Positions 7,628 through 14,937 of a stretch of DNA of 18,173 nucleotides are shown piece by piece (position 1 is the stretch's first letter; the number at the start of each line of letters is the position of its first letter). Made by a program: the position numbers and the translations under genes. The stretch is taken from NCBI GenBank assembly GCA_002423465.1, contig DIWG01000070.1, positions 1 through 18,173 of the forward strand, read 5' to 3'. The notes below the pieces were generated by a model, which was not told where the DNA came from, did no database searches, and saw only the letters and a program-made list of their open reading frames with translations. Source of the DNA: Syntrophaceae bacterium UBA6112. GTDB lineage: Bacteria; Desulfobacterota; Syntrophia; Syntrophales; UBA5619.

Positions 7628-7654
7628 GAACGTGAAGAGAGGTTATTCACGTTC
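7628..7654. promoter_or_regulatory. 9-base inverted repeat in the cyclase leader
   Basis: GAACGTGAA (7628-7636), a 9-base spacer and TTCACGTTC (7646-7654) form a perfect inverted repeat ending 46 bases before the ATG. The 9+9+9 geometry suits either a dimeric regulator site or an RNA hairpin just before the ribosome site. No known class is recognised. Confidence 0.45.
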
Positions 7655-7686
7655 CAAGATCTGATCCAGACTTTTCCATCCATTTC

Positions 7687-7692
7687 AAGGAG
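7687..7692 (+). promoter_or_regulatory. ribosome binding site deciding the cyclase start
   Basis: AAGGAG lies 8 bases before ATG 7701. The in-frame GTG at 7692 overlaps this site and so is not the start. Confidence 0.8.
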
Positions 7693-7700
7693 TGCTTCCG

Positions 7701-9350
7701 ATGGATTTTTTTAAACTACCCAAGGCTGCGCGTGTTTTCACCCGATATGTTTGTCGCTGCCTGGCGTTGATGCTCATGCTGCTCTACCCGCTATCTGCGA
7801 CAGCAACCGATAAGGTGCGCCTGCAGCTCAAGTGGCAGCATCAATTTCAATTCGCCGGTTATTACGCAGCCCTGGCGCAAGGTTATTACCAGGCGGCCGG
7901 GCTGGATGTGGAGATCATTCCCTGCCAGCCGGGCGAAGACGGGGTGCAAAAGGTTTTGCAGGGAAAGGCGGAGTTCGGGGTCGGTTCCACTGAGCTGCTG
8001 CTGCTGCGGGAGCAGGGTGCACCGGTGGTAGCCCTGGCGGTGATCTTCCAACACTCCCCCTTGGCGCTTATGACCCTCAAGCAAAGCGGCCTGCAAAGCA
8101 TCCATGATCTGGTCGGCCGTAAGATTATGATCGAGCCCGGTTCTTCCGAGCTATACGCCTACCTGCGCGAAGAAGGGATTTCCTCCGACAAGTTCACTCT
8201 ACTTCCCCACGGTTTTAATATAAAAGACCTGCTCGCCGGAAACGTGGATGCCCTGTCAACCTATGTTACTGATGAACCCTTTGAACTGAGAAAAGCAGGG
8301 CAAGAGTACGTGCTCTATTCGCCCCGCGCGGCGGGGATTGATTTTTACGGTGACAATCTCTTTACCACCGAGAGCCAGCTCAAGCTGAAGCCAAAAATAG
8401 TGAAGGCCTTCCGGGAAGCGAGCCTGAAAGGGTGGGAATACGCAATGCAGCACCCGAAGGAAATGGTACAACTGATATATTCACGTTATAGCCGGCGACA
8501 CAGCATGGAACACTTGCGCTTCGAAGCCCATCAGATGGTGCCGCTGCTGCAAACGGCGCTGGTTGAAATCGGGCACATGAACCTCGGCCGCTGGCAGCAC
8601 ATTGCCAAAACCTACACCATGCTCGGTATGATGAAGCCGAATTTCAACTTCAAGGGATTTCTCTATGATCCCAATCCGCCACCGCCGGACCTCAGATGGC
8701 TGTATGTAATAATGGGCCTGGTGGCCTTGGCGATCGCCGTCGTTTCAGCAATAACGGTATACGTCTATCGAACCAACGCGCGACTGCACCAGGAAGTTGC
8801 TGATCGCAAACAGGCGGAGGAGGCACTGAGGGAAAGCGAGAATAGATACCGTGAGCTCAGTATTGTCGATGGTCTCACGCAGCTTTACAATTCACGGCAT
8901 TTTTACGCTCAGCTTGAAAACGAAACGGAGCGGTCAAACCGCTATGGGCAGCCTTTGACCCTTTTGATGTTGGATCTCGACGATTTCAAGGCATTCAACG
9001 ACGCCTACGGCCACGTCGAGGGAGACCAGGTCTTAATGCGACTCGGCCAAGTGGTTAAAAGATGCCTGCGCCAGACAGATTCCGCTTATCGCTATGGCGG
9101 CGAAGAATTTACAATTATCCTGCCGATGACGACAAGCGAGGATGGTGCCGTTACCGCGGAAAGAATCAGGGCAGAATTCAAGAAAGAGAATTTTTCACCC
9201 AATCCCGGTAAAGACGTAAATCTGACGGTGAGCATCGGGCTTGCGCAGTACAAGGCGAAGGAAGAGATGAAAGCGTTCGTTCACCGGGTTGACCGGCTAA
9301 TGTACCAGGGGAAGAAAAACGGGAAAGACAGGGTTTGTTCTGAATCATAG
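7701..9350 (+). CDS. membrane diguanylate cyclase with periplasmic NMT1/THI5-like sensor domain
   Basis: This 549-residue protein should make c-di-GMP in response to a small periplasmic ligand. A signal/anchor helix (about 18-36) leads to an NMT1/THI5-like substrate-binding domain (about 40-290) that opens with the family's LQLKWQHQFQFAGYYAALAQ. A second transmembrane helix (333-356), a short coiled coil (NARLHQEVADRKQAEEALRE) and a GGDEF domain (about 385-545) follow. The active loop is GGEEF at 466-470, an accepted active variant. An inhibitory I-site RQTD at 457-460 sits five residues before it, so product inhibition is likely. There is no EAL or HD-GYP domain. THI5-like domains often bind pyrimidine or thiamine precursors, but the ligand is unknown. 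The gene is on the opposite strand to its neighbours and appears lower in GC, which suggests acquisition. Confidence 0.95.
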   Translation: MDFFKLPKAARVFTRYVCRCLALMLMLLYPLSATATDKVRLQLKWQHQFQFAGYYAALAQGYYQAAGLDVEIIPCQPGEDGVQKVLQGKAEFGVGSTELLLLREQGAPVVALAVIFQHSPLALMTLKQSGLQSIHDLVGRKIMIEPGSSELYAYLREEGISSDKFTLLPHGFNIKDLLAGNVDALSTYVTDEPFELRKAGQEYVLYSPRAAGIDFYGDNLFTTESQLKLKPKIVKAFREASLKGWEYAMQHPKEMVQLIYSRYSRRHSMEHLRFEAHQMVPLLQTALVEIGHMNLGRWQHIAKTYTMLGMMKPNFNFKGFLYDPNPPPPDLRWLYVIMGLVALAIAVVSAITVYVYRTNARLHQEVADRKQAEEALRESENRYRELSIVDGLTQLYNSRHFYAQLENETERSNRYGQPLTLLMLDLDDFKAFNDAYGHVEGDQVLMRLGQVVKRCLRQTDSAYRYGGEEFTIILPMTTSEDGAVTAERIRAEFKKENFSPNPGKDVNLTVSIGLAQYKAKEEMKAFVHRVDRLMYQGKKNGKDRVCSES

Positions 9351-9362
9351 TTTCAAGCATAC

Positions 9363-9368
9363 AGGAGG
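9363..9368 (+). promoter_or_regulatory. strong ribosome binding site of the 18-codon ORF
   Basis: A perfect AGGAGG lies 7 bases before ATG 9376 and begins 13 bases after the cyclase stop. Its quality indicates that a real gene start was once, or still is, here. Confidence 0.7.
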
Positions 9369-9375
9369 CAACCCT

Positions 9376-9432
9376 ATGAATGATGAATCCCAAATAAATC
9401 AAATACTGACTTCAACCCTTGAGACTTTTTAA
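9376..9432 (+). pseudogene. 18-codon ORF, probably the cut-off 5' end of a gene following the cyclase
   Basis: The ORF reads MNDESQINQILTSTLETF and then stops at TAA (9430-9432). It has the best Shine-Dalgarno site of the region and starts 26 bases after the cyclase stop, as a second operon gene would. Eight bases after its stop begins a copy of the rsmB tail (9440). The simplest reading is that a longer gene was cut by the rearrangement that made the repeat. A genuine tiny peptide is the alternative. The N-terminus is too short to assign a family. Confidence 0.45.
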
Positions 9433-9439
9433 GCAGGTT

Positions 9440-9503
9440 GTTAACCCGTGCGCCCCGAAGAAGCTTGGTTAACCCGTGCGGGTGAAGAGAGCCCCGAAGA
9501 AGC
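9440..9503. repeat. partial tandem duplication of the 3' end of rsmB
   Basis: Copy A is 9440-9464: gttaacccgtgcg followed directly by ccccgaagaagc. Copy B is 9468-9503 and has the same two blocks (9468-9480 and 9492-9503) separated by 11 extra bases (9481-9491). The 25 shared bases are identical. Copy B contains the rsmB stop codon and its last codons; copy A lies just outside the gene. The pair marks a recombination or insertion scar between rsmB and the cyclase segment. Confidence 0.85.
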
Positions 9504-10824
9504 CGTCCGTGCCGTGGCGGTGGGAAAAGGTCCGCAGGAAGCCGTCGGCGTCAATCAGCTCCGAAGGGATTCCCTCCAACGGGACGCGTTTGAACACCGG
9601 CCGCGCGGCCAGGAGTTCGGCGACGACCGACTCGTTCTCTTCCGGGGTCACGGTGCAGACGCTGTAGACCAGAAAACCATCCGGTTTCACGCAGTCTGCC
9701 GCTTTCCGGAGGAGCCGCTTCTGGAGCGACATGCTTCTTTCAAGTTCGTGAGAGACGATCCGCCAGCGGATCTCGGGATTTCGCCGGAGCGTTCCGAGGC
9801 CGGAGCAAGGGGCGTCGAGGAGGACCCGGTCGAAAGCGCCGCGGAAGCTCTCCGGCATCGTGGCTGCGTTCCCCGCATGGGTCGTCGCGATTGTCACGCC
9901 GAGGCGTCCGGACTCTGCCGTCAGCAGGTGAAGCTTGTCCGGATGGAGATCGACGGCGGTGATCTCCCCCTGGTTGTCCATGAGGGCGGCCATGTGAAGC
10001 GTTTTGCCTCCCGCGCCGGCGCAGAGGTCGAGTACCCGTTCGCCGGGCTGCGGGTGGACCAGGTGGGCAACGAGCTGTGAGGCCTCGTCCTGGACCCGGA
10101 TCAGGCCGTTCCGGAAAGCCGTCGTCTCCCGCAGGCCGACGGCGTTGGAGAGAAAAAGGCCATCGGCGCAGTAACGGGTTTTCCCGGCGGCGATCTTCTC
10201 CGCTGCCAGCGCGGCGATGGCCTCGTCGCGCGACGCCCTGAGGCTGTTCACGCGGACGACCGGCTCCGGCATCCTGTTATTTCCCCGGCAGATGGCGATG
10301 GTTTCATCGATACCGTACCGATCCAGCCAGCGCTCCACGAGCCAGCGGGGGTGTGAGTGGAGGACGGCAATGGCCTTGCCCGGGTCTTTGGCCATCTCCG
10401 GCCAGACAATGTTCTCCTTTTCCCGGAGGGCGTTCCGGAGGATGGCGTTCACCAGACCCGTGGCGGCCGGGCACTCCTTCTTTGCGATGCCGACGGTCTC
10501 GTTCACCGCGGCGAAATGGGGGATCCGGTCGGTGAAGAGGAGCTGGTAGAGCCCCGTCCGGAGGATGTTGGGGACCGGCGCCTCCAGGGCGGCGGCGTCC
10601 CCCTTGTAAAGCCGGGCAATGATCCAGTCCATCCGGCCCCGCATCCGGAGCGTCCCGTAGACGAGCTCGGTAAGAAGCCCCCGATCGTGGGGGTTGGGGA
10701 TTCCCTCGCCGGAAAGCGCGGCGTCGAGGAGGGGTTCGGCGTAGTCCCCCTTCTGCTCGATCCGGTCGAGAATCTCGACGGCGAGTTCCCGGGGAGACTT
10801 CTGCCTTTTCCGCTTGTCTGCCAT
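9469..10824 (-). CDS. rsmB: 16S rRNA (cytosine967-C5)-methyltransferase
   Basis: RsmB methylates C967 of 16S rRNA using S-adenosylmethionine. With the start chosen here the protein has 451 residues. An N-terminal NusB-like RNA-binding domain (about 8-140) is followed by the methyltransferase domain. This carries the SAM-binding loop VLDLCAGAGGKT (264-275), DAPCSG with Cys340 (337-342) and the catalytic Cys390 in VYSVCTVTPEEN (386-397). I start at ATG 10822-10824 (MADKRKRQ). The in-frame ATG at 10866 would add 14 residues that run through an intergenic-looking sequence and lacks a ribosome site. It follows fmt by 83 bases in the leftward priA-fmt-rsmB group. Its 3' end is duplicated just downstream. 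Confidence 0.96.
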   Translation of the reverse strand: MADKRKRQKSPRELAVEILDRIEQKGDYAEPLLDAALSGEGIPNPHDRGLLTELVYGTLRMRGRMDWIIARLYKGDAAALEAPVPNILRTGLYQLLFTDRIPHFAAVNETVGIAKKECPAATGLVNAILRNALREKENIVWPEMAKDPGKAIAVLHSHPRWLVERWLDRYGIDETIAICRGNNRMPEPVVRVNSLRASRDEAIAALAAEKIAAGKTRYCADGLFLSNAVGLRETTAFRNGLIRVQDEASQLVAHLVHPQPGERVLDLCAGAGGKTLHMAALMDNQGEITAVDLHPDKLHLLTAESGRLGVTIATTHAGNAATMPESFRGAFDRVLLDAPCSGLGTLRRNPEIRWRIVSHELERSMSLQKRLLRKAADCVKPDGFLVYSVCTVTPEENESVVAELLAARPVFKRVPLEGIPSELIDADGFLRTFSHRHGTDGFFGALFTRTG

Positions 10825-10848
10825 ATCCGTTTTCTTTCTTGCCGCACA

Positions 10849-10863
10849 GGCTGTTGAAAAGCC
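10849..10863. repeat. short intergenic hairpin motif between fmt and rsmB
   Basis: GGCT-gttgaaa-AGCC is a small stem-loop. The string CTTTTCAACAGCCTG on the minus strand resembles a sequence often left between genes in deltaproteobacterial genomes; that is from memory, not a search. It lies in the region that an upstream rsmB start would wrongly translate. Confidence 0.25.
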
Positions 10864-10907
10864 CATCTGATAAACGGGGGATAAATTCGAAATCTCTCCC
10901 CGCTTCT

Positions 10908-11849
10908 CTATTTACCCAGGATCTGCCCCGGGGCGATGCGGCATCCCCTCAGGAAATCGCGGACCATCATCTTTTTTTTCCCCTCGGCCTGAACCTCTTT
11001 CAAGAGAACATAACCGTTCCCCGTGGCGATGCGGAGGGCTCCTGCCGCCTCCCCGATGACGGTGCCCGGCGCTTCGACGACGTCCGCCGGTTCAGCCGCC
11101 GCCGCGAAGATCCGGAGCTGCTTCCCTCCGAAAAGGGTATGGGCGCAGGGAACCGGGGAGAGGCCGCGGATGAGCCAGACAATTTGTCGGCAGTCTTTTC
11201 CCCAGTCAATCCGGACATCTTCCCGGCCGATCCGAGGGGCAGCCGTGGCCAAGCGGTGGTCCTGGGGGCAGGGCAAAAGTGTTCCGGAGAGCAGCATCGC
11301 CAGCGCCATGCGGAGAAGATCAGCGCCCATAACCGCCAGGCGGTCGTGGAGCTGCCCGAAATTCTCCTCCGGCCCGATGGTCGTCTCCTCCTGGAGGAGG
11401 ATTGCGCCCGAGTCCACCCCCTCGTCCATCTGCATGATCGTGACGCCGGTTTTCTCTTCGCCCCCCATCAGGGCCCGGTTGATCGGCGCCGCCCCCCGGT
11501 ACTTCGGCAGGAGCGAAGGATGGATGTTGATGCAGCCCAGCTTCGGGCCGTGAATGATCTCGGAGGGAAGGATCTGGCCGAAGGCCGCGACGATCACGAG
11601 GTCGGGCGCGAGCCTCCGAAAAGTTTCAAGGAAAGCGGGGTCTCTGACTTTTTCCGGCTGAAAGACCGGAAGGCCGAATTGTTCGGCGAGAAGCTTAACC
11701 GGGGGCGGCGCCGGGGTGCGGCCCCGCCCCTGTGGACGGTCCGGCTGCGTGACGACGCCGATGGCCGGCCAGCCTCCCTGTACAAGGCCTTGAAGCGCTG
11801 CCAGCGCGAAAGCCGGTGTTCCCATGAAAAGGATACGTGGTTTGGTCAT
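10908..11849 (-). CDS. fmt: methionyl-tRNA formyltransferase
   Basis: Fmt adds a formyl group from 10-formyl-tetrahydrofolate to initiator Met-tRNA, in the cytosol. The 313-residue protein has the full catalytic set: Asn108 and His110 in CINIHPSLLPKYRGAAPI (106-123, the family signature) and Asp146 in MDEGVDSG. The N-terminal MGTPAFA (9-15) and VVTQPDRPQGRG (32-43) are also typical. The C-terminal tRNA-binding domain (about 210-313) is complete. The ATG is preceded by AAGAGGATGAGAG. It follows priA by 45 bases and precedes rsmB. The deformylase gene def, often beside fmt, is absent here. Confidence 0.97.
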   Translation of the reverse strand: MTKPRILFMGTPAFALAALQGLVQGGWPAIGVVTQPDRPQGRGRTPAPPPVKLLAEQFGLPVFQPEKVRDPAFLETFRRLAPDLVIVAAFGQILPSEIIHGPKLGCINIHPSLLPKYRGAAPINRALMGGEEKTGVTIMQMDEGVDSGAILLQEETTIGPEENFGQLHDRLAVMGADLLRMALAMLLSGTLLPCPQDHRLATAAPRIGREDVRIDWGKDCRQIVWLIRGLSPVPCAHTLFGGKQLRIFAAAAEPADVVEAPGTVIGEAAGALRIATGNGYVLLKEVQAEGKKKMMVRDFLRGCRIAPGQILGK

Positions 11850-11894
11850 CTCTCATCCTCTTACAGAATAGGTCTCATCCAATCCGGCGCCGCC

Positions 11895-14318
11895 CTACAT
11901 GAAATGGACCGGATCGACATCCACCTGGATCTCCAGGCCGCAGCGTCCCCGGTTCTCCAGAAGTTTCTCCGCAAGGAGGTGGAGAGGTCCGCTCTCCACT
12001 CCCCGGAGAAGCATTTGCCAGCGGTAAACCCCCCGGAGTCGAGAAAGGGGGGATTCGGCGGGACCGATGACGTCCGCCTTTCCGCCGGCGACCGTCGCGG
12101 CCAGCTCCCGTGCGCGTTTCCCGATTTCCGTAACGGCCCTTTTCCCTTCTACCTTCTTCGGGCTGGAGAAGTGGAGACCGATGAGGCGGGAGAATGGGGG
12201 ATAGCCAAGTTCCCGGCGGAGGGGAAGCTCATCCTCATAGTAACCGGCATAGTCGTGTTCCTGTGCTCGGCGGATGGCGTAATGGCCGGGATTGTACGTC
12301 TGGACGACGACACGGCCCGTCTGATCGCCCCGGCCGCCCCGGCCCGACACTTGCGTCAGGATCTGGAACGTCCTCTCGGTCGCCCGGAAGTCCGGGATGT
12401 TCAGGGATGCGTCGGCGGCGAGAACGCCGACCAGCGTGATCTCTGGAAAATCGTGCCCCTTGGTGATCATTTGGGTGCCGATGAGGATATCGATCTCCCT
12501 CCGGTCGAGCCCGCGGAGAATCCTCTCCACGTCCCCCTTCCGTGAAGTCGTGTCGCTGTCCATCCGGGCAATCCGGGCCTCCGGAAAGAGTTGTTTTATC
12601 TCTTCTTCAACCCGTTCCGTTCCCGCGCCCTGGCTGCGGACATGGTTGTTCCGGCAGGTGGGACAGATGCCGGGGAGTTTCGACGTAAAGTCGCAGTGAT
12701 GGCATTTTAGAACCCCCAGGGCGGCGTGGTGCGTAAGCGCCAGATCGCATGACGGACAGGCGAAGACGTGCCCGCAGTCGGGACAGAAGAGAAAGGTGTG
12801 GAACCCGCGACGGTTGAGGAACAGGAGCGTCTGCTTTTGCTGCGCCAGGGTTTCCCGGAGCGCCTCGACGAGCCCGTGAGAGAGCAGGGGCGTCCGGCCC
12901 TGTTCGTCCCGTTCCAGCCTCATATCGATTACCTCGACGCGGGGGAGAGGGCGGTCGTCCACGCGGAAGGGGAGGGCGAGGTGTCGGTAACGGCCGCCCT
13001 TTGCCTGAAAATAGGTCTGGATCCCGGGAGTTGCGGAACCAAGGATCACCGCGGCCCCCGCATATTTCCCCCGGACCACGGCGAGATCGCGGGCGTTGTA
13101 CCGCAGGCGGTCGTCCTGCTTGTAGGAGGGGTCGTGCTCCTCATCCACGATGATCAATTGAAGATCCCGAACCGGCGCAAAGAGGGCCGATCGGGCGCCG
13201 ACGGCCAGACGGATATCGCCGCGGCGGAGCTGTTTCCACTGGTCATACCGCGCGCTTTGGGAGATGCCGCTGTGAACGACGGCGATTTCCCTTTCCGGGA
13301 ACCGTTCACGGATGCGGGAAAGAAGCTGCGTCGTAAGGGCGATCTCCGGGACAAGATAGATGGCGCCGCCGCCGTTCCGAAGAACCTCAGCGACGGCCCG
13401 GAGGTACACCTCGGTCTTGCCGCTTCCGGTTACGCCATGGAGGAGACAGGGGGAGAAACGCCGCGAAGAGAGGCAGTTCCGAATTTCACTGAGCGCCTTT
13501 TCCTGCGCTTCGTTCGGCTTGATGATGTTTTCATTCCGTCCGATCTCCGGGGTGAAACCCGGCCTCCGCAAGAGCTCTCTTTCATGGAGATGAACGACAC
13601 CCTTTTGTTCCAGCGTTCTGAGAAAGGCAGCCTCCCGGAGGTGCTCGGGGAGGCCGGAGACCGACGTGTCTCCACGTTCCCGAAGGAGGTCGACAAGCGC
13701 CGCCTGTTTCCGTGTCAGCTTTGTTCCGGCGGGAATGTTGTCTTCGAGAAGAGTGATCCGTTTTTCATTTTTCGTCCGGACGGCCGGAAGGTTCAGGCGC
13801 TCCTCGGAGATGATGAGTCCCGCTGTTTCAAGGAGGCGCAGATCGCCGTACAGGTTATTTTTCCCAATGGCACGGCGCAGGCGGCGAAGGGTGGTTCCTT
13901 TGGGGAATAATTCCAGATGTTCCAGGATCTCCTGTTGTCCGGCGGAGAGAAGTGTTTCCTCGCCGGCCGGGCTTCCGGACGGCCGGAGCCATCGGTCGCT
14001 TTTCAGATCGATCCCGCCGGGAAGGATCTCCCCCAGGACTTTTCCCAGCGGGTAGATATAATAGCGGGAAATCCATTCGAAATAGGCAAGATCCTGCCGG
14101 TCGAAGAGGGGTTCGGGATCGGGCAGGTCGATCATTTCCTTGACCGTCTGATCGGACGTTGTCTCGGGCAGCGTTTCGATGATCCAGCCGGTCAGGCGTT
14201 TCCTTCCAAAGGGGACGAGGACCCGCTTTCCCACGGCCACAGACGAGACGAAGGTCCCAGGGACCGCATAGGTGAAGGTTTTCGTCGAGGGGATCGGAAT
14301 CGCAACCCTGACAAACAT
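11895..14318 (-). CDS. priA: primosomal protein N', replication-restart helicase PriA
   Basis: PriA recognises stalled forks and reloads the replisome by 3'-to-5' helicase action. All parts are visible in 807 residues. The N-terminal DNA-binding domain (1-105) begins MFVRVAIPIP. Walker A is GVTGSGKT (295-302), Walker B is VDEEHD (391-396) and motif III is GSATPG (427-432). The zinc-binding insert has eight cysteines (512, 515, 521, 524, 539, 542, 552, 555). ITKGHDFPEITLV (618-630) and the arginine-finger region follow; the usual GRAGR appears as GRGGR near 659-663. It is some 70 residues longer than E. coli PriA, mainly between the N-terminal and helicase domains. A GGAGG lies 9 bases before the ATG. 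It is the first gene of priA-fmt-rsmB, downstream of the dksA-like terminator. Confidence 0.97.
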   Translation of the reverse strand: MFVRVAIPIPSTKTFTYAVPGTFVSSVAVGKRVLVPFGRKRLTGWIIETLPETTSDQTVKEMIDLPDPEPLFDRQDLAYFEWISRYYIYPLGKVLGEILPGGIDLKSDRWLRPSGSPAGEETLLSAGQQEILEHLELFPKGTTLRRLRRAIGKNNLYGDLRLLETAGLIISEERLNLPAVRTKNEKRITLLEDNIPAGTKLTRKQAALVDLLRERGDTSVSGLPEHLREAAFLRTLEQKGVVHLHERELLRRPGFTPEIGRNENIIKPNEAQEKALSEIRNCLSSRRFSPCLLHGVTGSGKTEVYLRAVAEVLRNGGGAIYLVPEIALTTQLLSRIRERFPEREIAVVHSGISQSARYDQWKQLRRGDIRLAVGARSALFAPVRDLQLIIVDEEHDPSYKQDDRLRYNARDLAVVRGKYAGAAVILGSATPGIQTYFQAKGGRYRHLALPFRVDDRPLPRVEVIDMRLERDEQGRTPLLSHGLVEALRETLAQQKQTLLFLNRRGFHTFLFCPDCGHVFACPSCDLALTHHAALGVLKCHHCDFTSKLPGICPTCRNNHVRSQGAGTERVEEEIKQLFPEARIARMDSDTTSRKGDVERILRGLDRREIDILIGTQMITKGHDFPEITLVGVLAADASLNIPDFRATERTFQILTQVSGRGGRGDQTGRVVVQTYNPGHYAIRRAQEHDYAGYYEDELPLRRELGYPPFSRLIGLHFSSPKKVEGKRAVTEIGKRARELAATVAGGKADVIGPAESPLSRLRGVYRWQMLLRGVESGPLHLLAEKLLENRGRCGLEIQVDVDPVHFM

Positions 14319-14371
14319 TCGTCCGGTCCTCCAGAAAAGATGCCGGCCATCACAAAGGTCGCGCAGTCGTC

Positions 14372-14417
14372 AAAAAAAACCCCTCTCCGTTCCCCGAAAG
14401 ACGGGGGAACGAGGGGG
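14372..14417 (-). terminator. rho-independent terminator after the dksA-like gene
   Basis: On the minus strand CCCCTC-GTTCCCC pairs with GGGGAAC-GAGGGG around a 7-base loop, with a 3-base bulge (14386-14388). Eight T follow (14372-14379). It lies about 50 bases after the dksA-like stop and just before priA, separating the two transcripts. Confidence 0.9.
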
Positions 14418-14464
14418 ATCGGAAGGCGGCGATGTCGCCGCCCGGGATTGCAGGAGGACGGGCG

Positions 14465-14845
14465 TTACTCCCCCTTGAGTTTTTCCATCTTTTCCTGCTT
14501 CATTTTACAGTCAATGCAGAGGGTGGTTACCGGCCTCGCCATCAACCTCTTTTCGGAAATCGGGCCGTTGCAAACATCACAGATGCCGAAAACGCCGTCG
14601 TCCATCCGCTGGATGGCCTCCTGCATTTTAAGGATCAGCTTTCTCTCGCGGTCCCGGATTCGGAGTTCGAAATTCCGGTCTGATTCGAGCGAGGCGCGAT
14701 CATTGGGGTCAGGATAGTTTTCTTTTGAACCGCTCGTCATTTCCGACACGGTTTTCCCTGCCTCACCGAGAAGCTCGTTAATCTTCTGGGTCAACATGTA
14801 TCGGAAGAATTCCATTTTTTCGGGTTTCATGGTTGTTTTCGGCAC
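14465..14845 (-). CDS. dksA: DksA/TraR-family zinc-finger transcription regulator
   Basis: DksA binds RNA polymerase through the secondary channel and, with ppGpp, adjusts rRNA and amino-acid promoters. With the start chosen here the protein has 126 residues. A coiled coil carries DPNDRA at 46-51, keeping the DxxDxA tip that is essential in E. coli DksA. A C-terminal zinc finger uses Cys89, Cys92, Cys110 and Cys113 (CDVC...CIDC). I start at GTG 14843-14845 because GAGGA (14851-14855) lies 5 bases upstream and because the longer start at 14887 falls inside the predicted -10 hexamer. The gene has its own promoter and terminator, so it is probably transcribed alone. It is shorter than E. coli DksA (151). 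Other DksA-like paralogues are likely elsewhere, so the symbol is by family. Confidence 0.88.
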   Translation of the reverse strand: MPKTTMKPEKMEFFRYMLTQKINELLGEAGKTVSEMTSGSKENYPDPNDRASLESDRNFELRIRDRERKLILKMQEAIQRMDDGVFGICDVCNGPISEKRLMARPVTTLCIDCKMKQEKMEKLKGE

Positions 14846-14882
14846 GTCGTTCCTCATCTCCTGAATACAATTTGGGGACATG

Positions 14883-14911
14883 CTCATACAGGATCGCAGG
14901 AGGTTTGTAAA
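14883..14911 (-). promoter_or_regulatory. sigma-70 promoter for the dksA-like gene
   Basis: On the minus strand TTTACA (14906-14911), a 17-base spacer and TATGAG (14883-14888) give a good match. The predicted transcription start is about 30 bases before GTG 14845. Confidence 0.6.
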
Positions 14912-14937
14912 GTAAAAAATGAAGGGGGTGGTTGTTT

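Noticed and set aside
9440..9473. GTTAACC...GGTTAAC inverted repeat as a terminator for rsmB or the cyclase
   Set aside because: It arises because each repeat copy contains the palindrome GTTAAC. The stem is short, A/T-rich and has no T-run next to it.
10839..12545. Long plus-strand frame of 568 codons opposite fmt and the end of priA
   Set aside because: It runs antisense across two recognisable genes, has no ribosome site and no recognisable domain. It reflects high-GC codon bias.
12768..13910. Plus-strand frame of 380 codons opposite priA
   Set aside because: It is antisense to the helicase and zinc-finger regions of priA, whose motifs are complete. No domain is seen in the antisense frame.
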